A stretch of DNA of 64,000 bases, from contig JADQAV010000022.1 of NCBI GenBank assembly GCA_019775845.1, forward strand, positions 820,830 through 884,829, read 5' to 3'. Below are positions 42,003 through 54,258 of the stretch, in pieces. The position numbers were made by a program, and so were the translations under genes. The stretch is from Myrmaecium sp. VS I D KN 1. Taxonomy: Eukaryota; Ascomycota; Dothideomycetes; Valsariales; Valsariaceae. The notes under the pieces were generated by a model that saw only the letters and a program-made list of their open reading frames with translations, did no database searches and had not been told where the DNA came from. The stretch's first letter is position 1; every line of letters starts with the position of its first letter.

Positions 42003-44772
42003 ATGGTGTCCCGCAAACGTGGTAGGGCGGAGATGGAGGCCGAACCAGCTCCAACGGAGCCAAGTACATTGGATAAGCTGCGGAATATGTGGCAATTTGC
42101 CAGCTTCATGCAATACATCTATTTGTTCGGAAAAGCCGTGAAGATTGACGACAGCTTCGATATCGAGGTACACATCCGGTCGGCCTTGCGAGCATCGAGC
42201 CCGTGTGAAGTGCCTGTTAACAGTAAGGCTAATGATATTTGCAGGAGCTTGAGCAGGAGTGTCTGAAACCCACCCCGTCGGAAAAGCTAAAGGAAGTGGG
42301 ACTGGCCTTACTGAAATATGTCTCGTCGCATAAAGGACTAACGTGAGCGCAACATGTCACCTGCATATATTTCACCTGCTAAATTCGCTATAGTCTCGAC
42401 ATCTTCGATGAGTACGCGCGCCGCCAGTATGTCGCGAAAGCGCCGCAGCGCAACCCCTTCGGCGAAGACGATGAGCCGAAAAGGTTCGACGATTTCGATG
42501 TCTTTACGAAGATCCGCGTCCTACATCAACTCTCAACATGGACCCTGCATAATCCAGATCGGATCCGAGAGAAGATGGCAGAGCAGAGGGATACGGAACA
42601 GACGGCATGGGTGAGTAGCTGTGCGTCGTGGTTGCGCTTCATCACTGACTTCCCATTCAGCGTATGGAACCCCTTGGGTGGGACGCCGAAGATCGCTCCT
42701 ACTACGTCCTTGATGATGACCGCTTATATCGACTGACGGACGCACCGCTTCCACCCGAACCAAAATCGAAACCGAAGGCAAAGGCCAGGAAGGGAAGAGG
42801 TACTAGAAGTAGTAAACGCCGGAAGGTCTCGAGTTCGGCCGCCGTCACCGAAGATGAAGCGGACGAGTCGACATTGATGGATGAGCAACCGGATGATGAT
42901 GGTTTCGGAGGGCAAAAGTGGGAGCTGATTGCCATCACCGAGGCCGAGTATAACTCGTTTCTTGAGTCGATCAGGCGCAGTCGTGATCCCAATGAGAAGG
43001 CGATGTACGCCCGTATCGTCAAAGACGTCATGCCGGTATTGCGAGAACGGGAGGAAGAGAAACAGCGAAAAGCTGCGAAGATGCAGAAGGAGCTTGAGAT
43101 CATGCAGAAGTTAGCTACAGCGAAACGATCAAGCCGTCTTGCCGACAAACATGAGAAGCAGAGAGAGCGTGAGCAAGCAGAGGAAGCTGAACGAAAGCGT
43201 TTGGCGGATCTCGCTATGGCTAAAAAAGAACAGGAGAGGCAGCGCAAGATGCAAGAGGTAAATCCTCATGGTCTCCGCATCCCCTTACCAATATGCGCTA
43301 ACAAATCCCAGGCTCGTGAATCCAGAATGATGACCAGGGAACGCCGACTCAAGGAGCGGGAGGCCAGACGTATCCTTCACGAGGAAGAACTCAGGCGACT
43401 GGAAGAAGACAAGAAGAGGTTAGAGAATAGTGAAGGGCGTATCTCAGAACGCCAACTGAGGGTCGAGATGGAACGACGTCAACAGGAGCTCCAGAAAATG
43501 GCCGAGGAAGAGGAATGGGTATTTGATTGTGCAGTCTGTGGAGTTCACGGAGAGAATCTTGTAGGTTTCCGTAAGATATGATGGAACAGCTCCACTAACG
43601 TAGCACAGGATGACGGCTCACATAGTATCGCTTGCGAAAAGTGCAACGTGTGGCAGCACAGCGCTTGCCATAACATACCGCAGCAAGAGGCCGAACGCGA
43701 GGATTTCCACTTCATTTGCGACGACTGCAAGAAGCGCGCTGAAGAAGCCGCGAAGCCTAAGCTTCCTCCCTTAAAGTTCTTCCGTCATGGCTCTGCTGTG
43801 ACAGAGCAGCAGGAAAAGCGTGATGCAGCAAATGCCACTCCAGGAAGGCAGGATATGCCTTCATCAACGACCACTCTGCCAGGCTCACGGGTGGTTGGCC
43901 AGCTGGACCGAGTTGAGATTCCAGTTCCACCAACCACGATGCCGCGGTCTCCCTACACGGAGAAGATTATGAATGGACCCAGCCTCTCACCTCGGGGCCA
44001 AGCGCAGGGTCCGCCGCCCGGACTCTATTCACCTGATGCGGATACAAATGGCATGCGGCACTCGTCTTACGGAATGTCATCGCCACCGGTTATGCGTCCA
44101 TTTTCGTCCGTTCCGCCAAATGGCACTCCTGTGACTAACGGAGATCATGGCTCGCTTTTGCGGCAGAGTCCATCTCTGGCCCCTACCACCAATGGAACCT
44201 CATCTCAGCTCCAGCAAGCCCGTATTGCTGCACGTACGAATGCCCTTCCTGCTGCGGATGGCAACTTCTCTAGTTTTGAGACCTTTACCGCGAACAACTC
44301 GTTTACAAACGGGTACGATCACCAGCGCCCTATGTCTGCGCATTCAAATGGAGTCCCCTCTCCTACTAAGCGGCAACCATCTGCGTCGCCCTATCAAAGC
44401 TCGGCCAACTACCCGGGACATATTGCATCCTCCCCTGCATCCTCCTTTCCACCTAGCACGGCGCAGCCTCTTCCATCATACTCTCCTCTGAAGCAAGCGT
44501 CATCTCCATTCATACCTCCGAATAGCTCCCCTCTACAGGGACGGCTAAGCTCCCCAGTGCAAGAGGCTCTAGCTGGCTCCGAGCCTGGCTATTCTCCCGA
44601 AAAGCATGATGTTCCGAGACCATCAAGTAGCCATAGCGTAGCATCTGCTCGAGTCATTCCTCCTATTGAAGCCCTAGAGCCAAGCGAGGACATGAAGGAA
44701 GTCATAAGAACTCCTCCACGCAAAAAGATGAGTCCACTGCCGGCGCAGCAAGACGACGCCGAACCAATTTAG
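42003..44772 (+). CDS. WHIM/PHD-finger chromatin protein (ISWI-remodeler-accessory type)
   Basis: Exons 42003..42167, 42245..42342, 42394..42610, 42661..43257, 43312..43560 and 43609..44772 give 829 aa. N-terminus: DKLRNMWQFASFMQYIYLFG, then ELEQECLKPTPSEKLKEVGL and LLKYVSSHKGLTLDIFDEYA, resembling the DDT/WHIM1 region of RSF1/CECR2-type proteins. WHIM2-like block: RMEPLGWDAEDRSYYVLDDD. A long Arg/Glu coiled coil (about residues 300-470) precedes the PHD finger (about 480-535): FDCAVCGVHGENLDDGSHSI, ACEKCNVWQHSACHNIP and FHFICDDCKKR, with all eight C4HC3 ligands visible. The last ~290 residues are Ser/Pro-rich and disordered. Such proteins recruit remodelers to modified histones; the exact complex is inferred. 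Confidence 0.9.
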
Positions 44773-45135
44773 GACGCACATGTATATCAGGAGCTTGGTT
44801 TGCTGGTTTGCTAACGATTGGATCGATCTGTTATTTGGACGGTGAGACGGATTGAAGACTACATGTGCTGTATGTACAATAACACGTTGGCGTGGGTAGG
44901 GGTCGAAGGCACTTGTATGATCCTGTACGGGCTATTTCTTAAGATAAACATATCGTGCGAGGAGACTCGTACTCTGTTATTTACTTTTGATGACTACTGG
45001 TTAGATGACTTTCGGGAAGGCGCGTCCGCTCGCTTCCTATGCTGGACATCAATACAACCGCCTCGGATGACACAAGCGCCGTGAGTGCGATATTTCGCAT
45101 GGTCGTAGATTCCATCAGGATAAACCGGGTTCGTC
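44773..45135. other. intergenic between two plus-strand genes
   Basis: 363 bp holding the WHIM-PHD 3' end and HEI10 promoter; no other feature seen. Confidence 0.5.
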
Positions 45136-46445
45136 ATGGATATCAACCTTCACTGTAACTCACTTAAGTGTCGCGCACAGCTATCTGACAAAGCAGTTGT
45201 CACCACATGCAGGTCCGTGGCGTCCCCTGCCTCTCTGACTCGGACCATCGTCACGGGAGGAGTCTGTCGCTTTGAAGCATCCTTGAGAACATTCTCCGGC
45301 TGACACCCGCTCCAGCCATATATTCTGCCTCGAATGTAGCGTTTCACTTGGGCTCTCGAATACAGCAGGAGGCAGCCGAATCTGTCCAGCATGCCAGACG
45401 CACTTAGCAAACCCAGACGACGTGGTCGAGTCCGCGTTGAACCCGTCAGAAGATTACAAGACCAGCGTGCTGAGCGGGCTCGGCCCTACCGTGATCATGG
45501 AGTGTGCTGCTCGGGGGTTGGCGTTCTACAGCTATCAGACCACACAGGAGATGTGAGCTTTTTGGTAGCCAAATATCGATCCAGCTGATACTAACGGCAT
45601 CCTAGACTGTACCAGGAGTTTCTAGCCAAGAACCTGACGGAGAAATGTCACGTATTGAACGGCCAGATGGACAAGGTCATTCAAGAAGCGAACGCAGAGA
45701 TACACAATATGAGGGAAAGACTTGAAGGTCGGTTGCTCTCAGAACCTTGGGTAACTGTCGTACGGAAACCACGATTGACCTAGCACACCTACAGGCCTTC
45801 AGATCGAGCAAGATGCCCTCAAACAGAAGAACCATGAGCTGTTCACCGCTTTCCGGGAGAAGTCCAAGATGGCACAGCAAACCCAAAAGATGTACCAGGC
45901 GCTCAAAACACAGATCATGGCACAACAGGTGGCCACTGCTGCCTCGGTCGAGGCAGATCATGCCATTCACACTGGACAGCCAACCGACCGATTCGTCGAA
46001 CGAGTCGGCGGCGCCATGAGCAGCATCAGGAAACCCCGTTCAACGAGAATGTATGGGCAATCGATGGCGGAGGACCGGGGCATGGAGCAACTGCACAGCA
46101 GACCGAGAAGCCCGAGGAAGAAGCTCGGTTCTTGGAGTAGCCAACTGCAGGAAACGCGGCTCTATAGCTCTCGTAAGTCCCCTGGTTGATGCCGTAGAAG
46201 ATACACGAGGACGGTGGGACTCACAGATGACAGAATCTGGCCTTCCTGGCGCGGCAACTCCATCGCAGCATCGCACTCGCCTCCCGGTTCCCACGTCCGG
46301 TCATCACGGCCGGGCCGCATACGACCTATCCAGTCGCTTGCAGGCCACACCTGTCGCCCGTCAGCCTTTGGGGAGCATCAGCGGGAACGCGTTCGGAGCC
46401 AAGGGTGGCGGATATGGCTTGTCGAGTCGTTTACGAGCAAATTGA
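45136..46445 (+). CDS. hei10: HEI10/CCNB1IP1-type RING E3 ligase (meiotic crossover factor)
   Basis: Exons 45136..45212, 45316..45552, 45606..45727, 45795..46172 and 46210..46445 give 349 aa. The RING is built across the first intron: LHCNSLKCRAQLSDKAVVTT, C-SHIFCLECSVSLGLSN and RICPACQTHL. Then VIMECAARGLAFYSYQTTQE, the coiled coil LYQEFLAKNLTEKCHVLNGQ through EANAEIHNMRERLEGLQIEQ to KQKNHELFTAFREKSKMAQQ, and a Ser/Arg tail containing ATPSQHRTRLPVPTSG. In Sordaria, plants and mammals HEI10 marks future crossovers on the synaptonemal complex. The gene is easy to miss because each exon is short. Weak point: the last intron is only 37 bp (28 bp with the alternative acceptor), chosen because it alone keeps the ATPSQHR frame. 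Confidence 0.88.
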
Positions 46446-47151
46446 ACGCCGCGTTAGAGGAGAAGAGGCAAGCATCCTCTTCTCAACATTTGACTCGAGG
46501 AATGTACCGTGTATAGTATCTGAATCTGCGTGTGAGGGGGGTAAAGTTCATTGATATACGTCCTTCAGAATGAGCAAGTATGGTCGATTGACGGTGTATA
46601 CCAAATATACTTGGGATCTGGTAAACTATATGCTTATTATGCTCGCATTGTAAAAGGTCTTTCAAATGGATTATACAACGACTTTAGACCAACACTCTAA
46701 GTTAGTCTGCTCACTCCAGCTGGTCAAACATCCTTCGTCACCTTCTGACCGCAAGTCGGAATCTGCCCATAATTCCCCCCCGGCGGCTTCTTTAGACCAG
46801 CTGGAAGCACAAAGTATGTGGAAGATATAGATTTATTTCTTTCATTAATATGAGACGGTATACATATATATGTCTGTACTCCGCCAACCGAAAATGTGTC
46901 CCATGTGTTTGAAAATATCCTATTCCACCACCGACAAGATAGAGGCAGTCTCAGACCGAAGATCCCATTTCGCCTGTCATCCTCGAAGCGAGGAACCGAT
47001 ATAAAGACGACGACGACAAATGATGGAGGACGAAACGAACGGAAACGTGTAAGCGAAAGAGAAATGAAGGGAACGAAAAGACAACAGATTTGGCATACTG
47101 GTCTCCCCAAGTTCACGAACGAACAATCCCTCATTTTTCGTGGGAAGAGCT
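46446..47151. other. intergenic: convergent 3' ends of HEI10 and CRY-DASH genes
   Basis: AT-rich 3' flanks, no recognised feature. Confidence 0.5.
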
Positions 47152-49476
47152 TTACTGGAAGATCGTCGGGCAGCTTCCCGCGCCGTTCACCACCACAGGT
47201 TCCGTAGGTCGCACGATGGTGCCACCAGAGCCGTTGCCACTGCTGTTGCCATGTGCACCACCATGTACAGCCCCACCGGTGCCACGGCCGCCGCCGCCGC
47301 CGCGCCCAGCACCACCCCTGCCGCCTCGGAAGCCTCCTCTGCCGCCCCTTCCGCCACCGGCGCCTCCTCTTCCGCCGCCGGAAAAGCCGCCCTTCCGCAC
47401 GACGCTGAACGGGATCTGGACGAGCGGGCGCTCGACCCAGTCCAGCCCCTTCAGACCCAGGCGCACCTTCTCGCTCTCCGGTAACCGCCACGGCTGGTAG
47501 ACGCCCATCAGCCGCTCCTGGTCGACCTCGACGGTCGCGCTCTCGAAGGTGCCGGGCGCGAGGGCGCTGCCGTCCTTGCCGACGCGGACGCCGCGGAGCT
47601 CGCGGATCCACGTGCTGCAGAACAAGCCCTTGGGATCGTATTCGAGCGCCTGCTTGACCGGGTTGAAGGACCGGCCCTCGCGCGGGTCGTTGCCGACGCC
47701 GGCCACGTACTGCCAGTTGCCCCAGTTGCTGGAGGGGTCGGCGTCGACGAGGAGCGAGTCATACCACTCCGCACCGATGCGCCAGTCGAGGGGGACCTTG
47801 CCGTTGCGGTTGCTGCCGCCGGCGGGGTGGATCAGCGTGGTCAGGAAGGAGGCCACGTTCTGACGGGCGCGATTGGACGTGTATCCCGTGAGCAACAACT
47901 CGCGCATGGAGGCGTCGATGAGGGAGATGCCGGTCGTTCCCACGAGAAAGCGCGTGAGCGGTGCTCCGGGGGCAAGGTCAGTGGCTGGATTGAAGCTAGC
48001 CCATATCTTGGGTTTCTGAGGTTGCTTCTCTCTGACTGGCTTTTTCTTCGAAGGGCCTTTCGGAGGTTCGCGTGATCTCGCCAGTTCTTCTTCTTCACGG
48101 TCGTCATGATCGTCATTCTCTTCAAGCTCCGCATCATTCTCCTCATTGCCACCACTCGGGCCGCCCTTCCTGTTAGGATTGTTCTGCACGTATCCCTCCC
48201 ATCCTTCTCCTCCAACACTTCGAAATCCCCCCACCTTCCACAAAGCTTCGCCGAACTTCATGGCACAAAGCCTCATGTAATCTCTCCAAAGCAACTCGAA
48301 GCGAACCGCTTTGGTCCCCTCGTTCTCTCCCCCAGCCCAGCCTAGGGCTGCCTTCCACACCTCCTCGAGCTCTTCGGCCCCGAAGACAGCAGGAATCCTG
48401 CCCTCTTCAAGATCTCTCAAGGCCCAGTGGATCGTCCTAGCTGAAAGCGCTCCCAAGGATAGCCAAGCGGAGAGCTTGGTACTGAAACCCTCTCCCAGCA
48501 GGCCATTTCTCCTCTCCTTATATTTGCTTATGGCCCCGGAGAGCAGCAGGTGACGTAGTCGATCGAGCGCTTCTTCCTCCCCGCCCGAGAAAGGATGCGC
48601 GGTAAATGCGCCCGGCGGATGGTTTGGCAGCTTGGCCGGTGAAGGGTGTAGAAGGTTTTTCTTGAGAGGCGAGAGCAAAGCCGACAGCAGAGCCTCTTTG
48701 GTGGAAGGAATACTGAAGGGTAAAATCTGCGGTGGAAGTGATGGAGGTAGTGAAGGGAGTGAGGTCGGACGAGGAAGTGCCGGGCGCGGACGCTCACGCA
48801 GGGGTTCCAGCTGCTTGCGGTAGGTCGTAAAGACATTCGGTAGATCAGAAAGTGACTGAAAAGGAAGGTCACGGCTGTGGCAACTGATTAGTGAAAGTCT
48901 CTGAGCAGAATCCTGCTGAACTTACTCATCAACGAAATATTTCTCATCCAGCCAGCTCCTAAAATCAACCCCAAACTGCGAGCAGATCTGCTGGACCTGC
49001 ATTTCCTCGTGCTTCTCCTCCGTAACTTCATCTTGCGTCATCCAGAGGCCAATGATCTTACCCCTAGCGGCTTCGTTCTCCCCATACCATTGCAACAGGT
49101 TCTTCACCACGTCCTCCAGGGCACCAACCCTTACAACCATTCCTTCTTTGCTAGACGTAACCTCCTGCAACGTCTCCTTCAACTCCCAGACGGTCTCTCC
49201 CAAAAATTTCGCCCGGTGCCTTCCCGTGCGATAAAAGCCGCAGATCTTACTGCGGGCGGGAGGGTAAGGGTTGGAAGCCCCAGGATCCGTGAGAAACCCA
49301 TCTAGATCGATCTCACGGGCTGCAAAAACGTACAGTGGGAGGATATGGGTGAAATCCGGTACCCCGTCAGGAAGATTTCCAGATGGAGAAAGGGCGTGAA
49401 AGATGGGATTATCAGTGAGCCGGAGATCGCGACGGAGGAGGTAAACGAGGATGCGCGGTGCGCTTTCGATAGACAT
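47152..49476 (-). CDS. cry: cryptochrome DASH with RGG-rich tail
   Basis: CRY-DASH binds FAD and an antenna folate, repairs pyrimidine dimers in single-stranded DNA and may act as a blue-light receptor. Exons 48926..49476 and 47152..48874 give 757 aa (N. crassa CRY is similar). Photolyase alpha/beta domain: RILVYLLRRDLRLTDNPIFH, ILPLYVFAAREI, CGFYRTGRHRAKFLGETV. FAD domain: KLSAWLSLGALSARTIHWAL, FELLWRDYMRLCAMK, TGISLIDASMRELLLTGYTS, NRARQNVASFLTTLI, DWRIGAEWYDSLLVDADPSS, NWGNWQYVAGVGNDPREGRS and GLFCSTWI. An acidic/Lys insert splits the domain. The tail is an RGG/Gly repeat (GGRGGFRGGRGGAGRGGGGG), an RNA-binding-like feature seen in Neurospora. The frame stays open ~100 codons upstream of the chosen ATG. 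Confidence 0.96.
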
Positions 49477-52363
49477 TTTCTGCTGTTGACTTTGGACGTG
49501 CTGATGACTTGGTGGAGGCCTTCCGGTTAAGTCAAGAAGTGTAGAAGCCAAGTAGATCAAGATGCCTTCTCGTCCGTCAAGGGTAGGAAGGTCGAGAACT
49601 AATGGTGCGCTGCAGTAAGCCCCGTTGCTTTCCCACAACTTAATATGTTCTGATTCCTCCCAACTATCGCAAGAGAATCCTCCAGATCGAAGATGTTGGA
49701 CGAAGGCAAATAGCAGATTGCCGCCCCGGTTAAGATTTGGTGGTCGGGATTCGGTTCGGGAAACGTTGAAGGCAGACGATTTCAAAAAAAGCAGGTCAAG
49801 TTACTTGCAGTGACAGCGAAGGAAGCCTTTCAAGCTGGATTGGCAATTCCCAAGCACCCTAGAAGGTGCGCGCCGTCTCGAAATTTATAGTCGACCAGCA
49901 CCGCCCCCCTGATCCCTATTCTAAGACATACAGGGGACCAGGATGGGTATTCTCACGAGCAGCTGGGGCCGGAGGTAGTAGACGGGGATATGAAGACCCA
50001 AAGGAGGAGATGGTAGTTCCCAAGAAGTAGGATATATTGAGGCGACCAGTGTTCTGGATTGACAACGGACGAGGCTGTTAGACAAAAACCGGGGATCCAA
50101 GCAAGAACGGAGGCAAAAGAAGCAAACACGCAGGAGTAAAGATCAAAGGAAAAGAAAGGACGGAGGAAGAAGTGAGGCTTGAGTGGAAAGGACGGAGTAG
50201 AAATATGATGGCATGCAACATGGGTCTGCACACTAGGTAAGAACACACGGGACAGCTGTGCCTTAGCTTGGACCCTGACAGCTATGAGGCGCCGTGTGCC
50301 ATGTCCGCAGTGTCGCAGGCCCTTCCGCTCTCCAGGAACCCGGGTCCGGCCACAGGTCTACTTTCTAGGCGCTCCACAGCATCCAGGGCCGCCGGACCAG
50401 TCGGAACACGGCCTCTCGCCCCCCCGCAGCCTTTGCTGAAGTGCGTGTGAGGGGAGGACCTGGTTAGCAGCCTCGCGCGGCCTCGAGCTTGGCCGTCTCC
50501 ACAGCCCGGAGCACCTTCCGCACTTCCTAGCGAGTGACAGGCATGCGTTACACAGTTCCTCAGACCAGGATGGACAAGGATATCGCGACTGCTTGAGGAA
50601 TCCACAGGCTAGAGATATCAGTAGTCGATGCTTCCCACCTGACAAGCATCCGGCGACCGACCTTCACATCTCCAGTCCCGAAACGTCCATATCTCCGGCG
50701 GATAGGAGGACGTCGACGCTGGAAGCCTGCATGGAGACCCCCCAGAGCCTGCACACGTTCAAAACGACGGCATCATTGACCGACGAGTTGCAGCCGGTCA
50801 AGCTCGGGCTTTTCCTTTCATGGCAGCAAAGTAATGAAGGAGGCTTAAGCTGAAGGGACCCATCCTGTTGGGGTAAGCATTAGCACGGTAGTGTAGCTAA
50901 AAATCGCCTTACCGTTATGCAAGGGCCGGCGTCTGAAGCATGAATGCAGCCTTCTAGATGACACCATCCGCCTAGCATGCCTCGAAACGGAGAGGCAGGC
51001 CGCGGTGCGATATGGAAACACTGTCATGCCTTGCTCCAAATGCAAGAGAGGTGAGGCACTCCTGCTGGCACAGCAGGCGGGATTGCATGTAACTGCACGG
51101 CCGCTTCATTCGAGACCCGCTTCTCCGGCCATATTCACACCTTTTCAGCTGTTGTTGCGGCCAGGATCCCTGGTTCGCCAGGTAAAATCCAGCCGGCCCT
51201 GAAGCAGAGAAGCTGTCGAGGAGATTACGGATGGGAGCAAGCGCGAGAGAATCGAGTCAGTTTCATGGGAAGATGTTGGTCTTGGAGCCGGTCCTGGAGT
51301 GGTAGAAGCGGGAGGAGGAGGTGAGGTTGCGATCTGACTTGCTCGATCTCCAGGGACTCTTGGCATCTCTCCAGATCGGCCGGGGTTCTGCACGACGGCG
51401 CGAACGCCCGGACGGTTCGCTGATCGCCAAGCGACCGGGGTTGTGGGTGCCTGGGGACGGGAGGAGGGGATGGCCATGACATAACGTCCGGGAACTTCCT
51501 CCCGTCCCTCGACCCTCACCCTTACCCTCACCCTCACCGTTACCTCCACCATCAACATCCTCGTCACCGTCATCATCCCCCTGCTCCTCGCCGTCCTTCG
51601 CGCGGCGCTGCATCCTTCATTCGCCAACCCAACCCCATCCCATCATCGAGCTGCTCTCGTCGTCGCTATGGCTTCGTCGCCGCATCACTCCCACCACTCA
51701 CGCATCAGGATCCGGGCGAGGCGTGCCCGGGGCTGAGGAGTGAATGACCGGCCAAGAGAAGCACGAACGAACTGCGAAGGGGCTAAGGCGGGTTGCTCAG
51801 GGCCCATGGCTGGGGTTCTAACGGGCTGCGAACAACCTGACTCCCAGTCCCGCAGCGGAGGTTCGTGTCACCTTTGACGGGATTCGCCCTTTTCCTTTCC
51901 TTTCGCGGCCGAGGTACGGTAACCACACTTGCCCTCCCTATGCCGATGCACGAAAACTGGCTTGCGTTGCCACCATCGCTCTCGCGTCGTCCTGCCTCTC
52001 TGGGCTCTCACACAGCATCGTCGTCATCATCATTTTTTGCAACGGCCAGCAGCTGTAACCTCGCACCCTATTCAAAGACGTCAACATTGATACGCTGGCC
52101 CTCCGCTCCAGTCTTACTCTCTCCACGTTCCGTATTACCATGTGCCAGGCCACCGGCGGACCCGGCCGTTTTACAGCCTCAGCCTCGTCGTTGCAGTGTC
52201 CTACGACGGCGTGAACCTAGCATGTTGACGCCATTGAAATATTCGACCTGATGCTTCATTCAATATATTCACGTCTCCCAGCCAATATTCCATGCAAGAC
52301 AGCCTCGACATGCCCAGTCCCGATATTCGATAACAACTCCGAGACTCATCAAGTGTGAAATCT
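49477..52363. other. cry upstream region to glutamate decarboxylase 3' end
   Basis: About 2.9 kb. The only coding signal I can argue for is the doubtful CxxC segment near 50.5-51.2 kb. Around 51480-51620 a C-rich low-complexity tract (TCACCC-type repeats) reads as Gly/Glu/Lys repeats on the minus strand. Confidence 0.4.
50540..51190 (+). pseudogene. possible degenerate or mis-assembled gene with a CxxC segment
   Basis: Two stretches read like protein. One (about 50555-50853) gives DGQGYRDCLRNPQARDISSR then DLHISSPETSISPADRRTST and LTDELQPVKLGLFLSWQQ, ending at a stop. The other (about 50920-51051) gives LKHECSLLDDTIRLACLETE and RQAAVRYGNTVMPCSKCKRG just before a GTGAGG donor. RYG..V.PCxKCxRG resembles the start of the fungal CxxC regulator type often labelled DUF3716. 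I could not find introns of normal length that join them in frame, nor the expected later cysteines. It may be a pseudogene, a gene with odd splicing, or coincidence. Confidence 0.3.
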
Positions 52364-54258
52364 CTAACAGACGGACCTGTGAATGCCATCCTTCATTGGC
52401 CGCTTTGCCTTGTGCTTCTCCGCCGCCCCGACCCCTGCGCTGGCATGCTGTTTCTCGACACTGCTTGAGAAAGGCTGCCATGCTGCAAGGTCGAGCTCAG
52501 TACTGTTTATTAGCGTCTCCGTGACCGCGCAGATATCTGCAACCAGCCGATCCAACAGATCAAGAGACATGGACTCGCGCACCACCACCCGGAGTATCTC
52601 GGTCTTCTCCTCATTTGGAGGAAGGGGATAGTCTACGTGAGGAAAAACATACGTTAGCTCTGGGAGCAAGCCTTGTTCCGATCAAGGATGGGCTATGTAA
52701 TGTCGAACACGACTTACTGGGAATGATGTACTGCTTCGCCCTGAGCAGGTTGCTCACTGCAGCTTGCCTCACGTGCGGATACTTTTTCTTGAAGTCGTCG
52801 GACAGGGTAAAAGCGACAACCGGAAGCCCGGCATTGTAGGCGGCGCTGTTTTCGCCTTCCTCGTACGGCGCCTTGCCTTTCTCGTACACGAAATCGCCCT
52901 TCTTCCGGTGGATATCGCTGACCTGCTTAGCTGTCAGCAGCCACTCTGCAACGAATCTTGCATACTACTTACGCATTGGTACCAGCCAGTGGCTTCCAAC
53001 GCACGGCTGAGCAGTCTGGCGTTCTTGAGTGCGTTCTCCATGATGGCCTGATATCCGGTGAAACCTAGGTGGATGAGGTTATAGTATTGGGCGATGATCT
53101 GAGCACCCGGACGAGAGAAGTTCAGCGTATACGATTGCTCGGTCCCGCCAAGGTAATGCAGTTCGAAGATCAGGTGCTTTGGAAGCTGCGATTCATCTCT
53201 CCAGATGATCCAACCTACGCCTGCATACACAAGGCCAAATTTGTGGCCGGAGGTGTTGATCGATTTGACACGAGGCAACTCGAAGTTCCTGGCCGAGTCA
53301 GCATATACATGTCTCAAAGTATGTGTCGGGTCGAAGTGATGGCACCTACCACTTGGGCCCTCCGGCTCGGGCATGAGTGAAAGGTGCGATGAACCCACCA
53401 GACGCAGCGTCTACGTGGATGGGAATGTCCACCCCGGTTTTCTTCTCGTACTCATCGAGGATCTTGGAGATCTCCTCGACGGGCTCGTAGTGACCGGTGT
53501 ACGTACTTCCCAAGATCACGAACACGCCGATGGTGTTCTCGTCGATATTCTGCTTTACCAGTTCGGGGTCGAGGCGGTATCGGCTCTTCGCGCTGACGGG
53601 CAGGATGCGGGCTTCGACTTCGAAGTAGCGGGCGAACTTCTCGAGGGCCACCTGCGCGTTGGCTCCCATGATGATGTTCGGCTTGGAGGTGTCCTTGCCC
53701 TCGGCCATACGCTTTTCCTGCCACCTTCGCTTCATCGCCAAACCACCTAGGTGGATGGCCTCAGACGAGCCTGTCGTGGCAGTGCCGATGGCCTTCTCGC
53801 CCTTTTGCACGCCCCACAGGTGGGCGATGATCGACACGCACCGTGCGTGCATGTCCATCATCGCGGGGTACTCGTCGGCGTCGGACATGTTCTTGTTGAG
53901 ATTCTCGAGCATGAGCTGCTCGGCCTCCCGCTCCATGTACGTGCCGACGAAGCTGGCCAGGTTCAGGTTGGGTCGGCCGTCCAGGTCGAGCTCATCCTTA
54001 AGCATCTGGTGCACCGCGTCGGCCGGGGCGCCATCGTGCGGGATGCGGAACTTGGACAGCTCGGCGCCGGCGTTGTAGCGGCTGGAGTAGGGGGTGATGT
54101 GGGAGACGGCCGTGCCGGTATGTTTGCCGCGGTGGTGGTGAGGAGCGACATTCAGCTTCTGGACCAGCTCCTCCGGGTCGACCTGATAGTGCACATGTAA
54201 GCGTCTGCCCGCTGCTTGGTTTCAGCAGGGCACTCACATGTGTTGCGAGGCCTGCCAT
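52364..54258 (-). CDS. gad: glutamate decarboxylase (PLP-dependent)
   Basis: Converts glutamate to GABA and CO2, the first step of the GABA shunt. Exons 54238..54258, 53350..54182, 52973..53288, 52718..52922 and 52364..52632 give 547 aa. Key segments: LNLASFVGTYMEREAEQLML, EYPAMMDMHARCVSIIAHLW, GTATTGSSEAIHLGGLAMKR, VFVILGSTYTGHYEPVEEIS, IPIHVDAASGGFIAPF (Asp of the PLP pyridine contact) and SINTSGHKFGLVYAGVGWII with the PLP lysine in SGHKFG. Exon 4 has VSDIHRKKGDFVYEKGKA; exon 5 NYPLPPNEEKTEILRVVVRE. The tail is basic (KHKAKRPMKDGIHRSVC). Exon 1 encodes only seven residues (MAGLATH). All introns are GT..AG and frame-preserving. Confidence 0.96.

Noticed and set aside
46724-47611. 295-aa Arg-rich minus-strand frame
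   Set aside because: It is the shifted frame of the CRY-DASH RGG tail running into its 3' flank.
51513-51541. telomere-like CCCTCACCCTTACCCTCA tract
   Set aside because: It is not the fungal TTAGGG repeat, is degenerate and short, and fits local low-complexity sequence.
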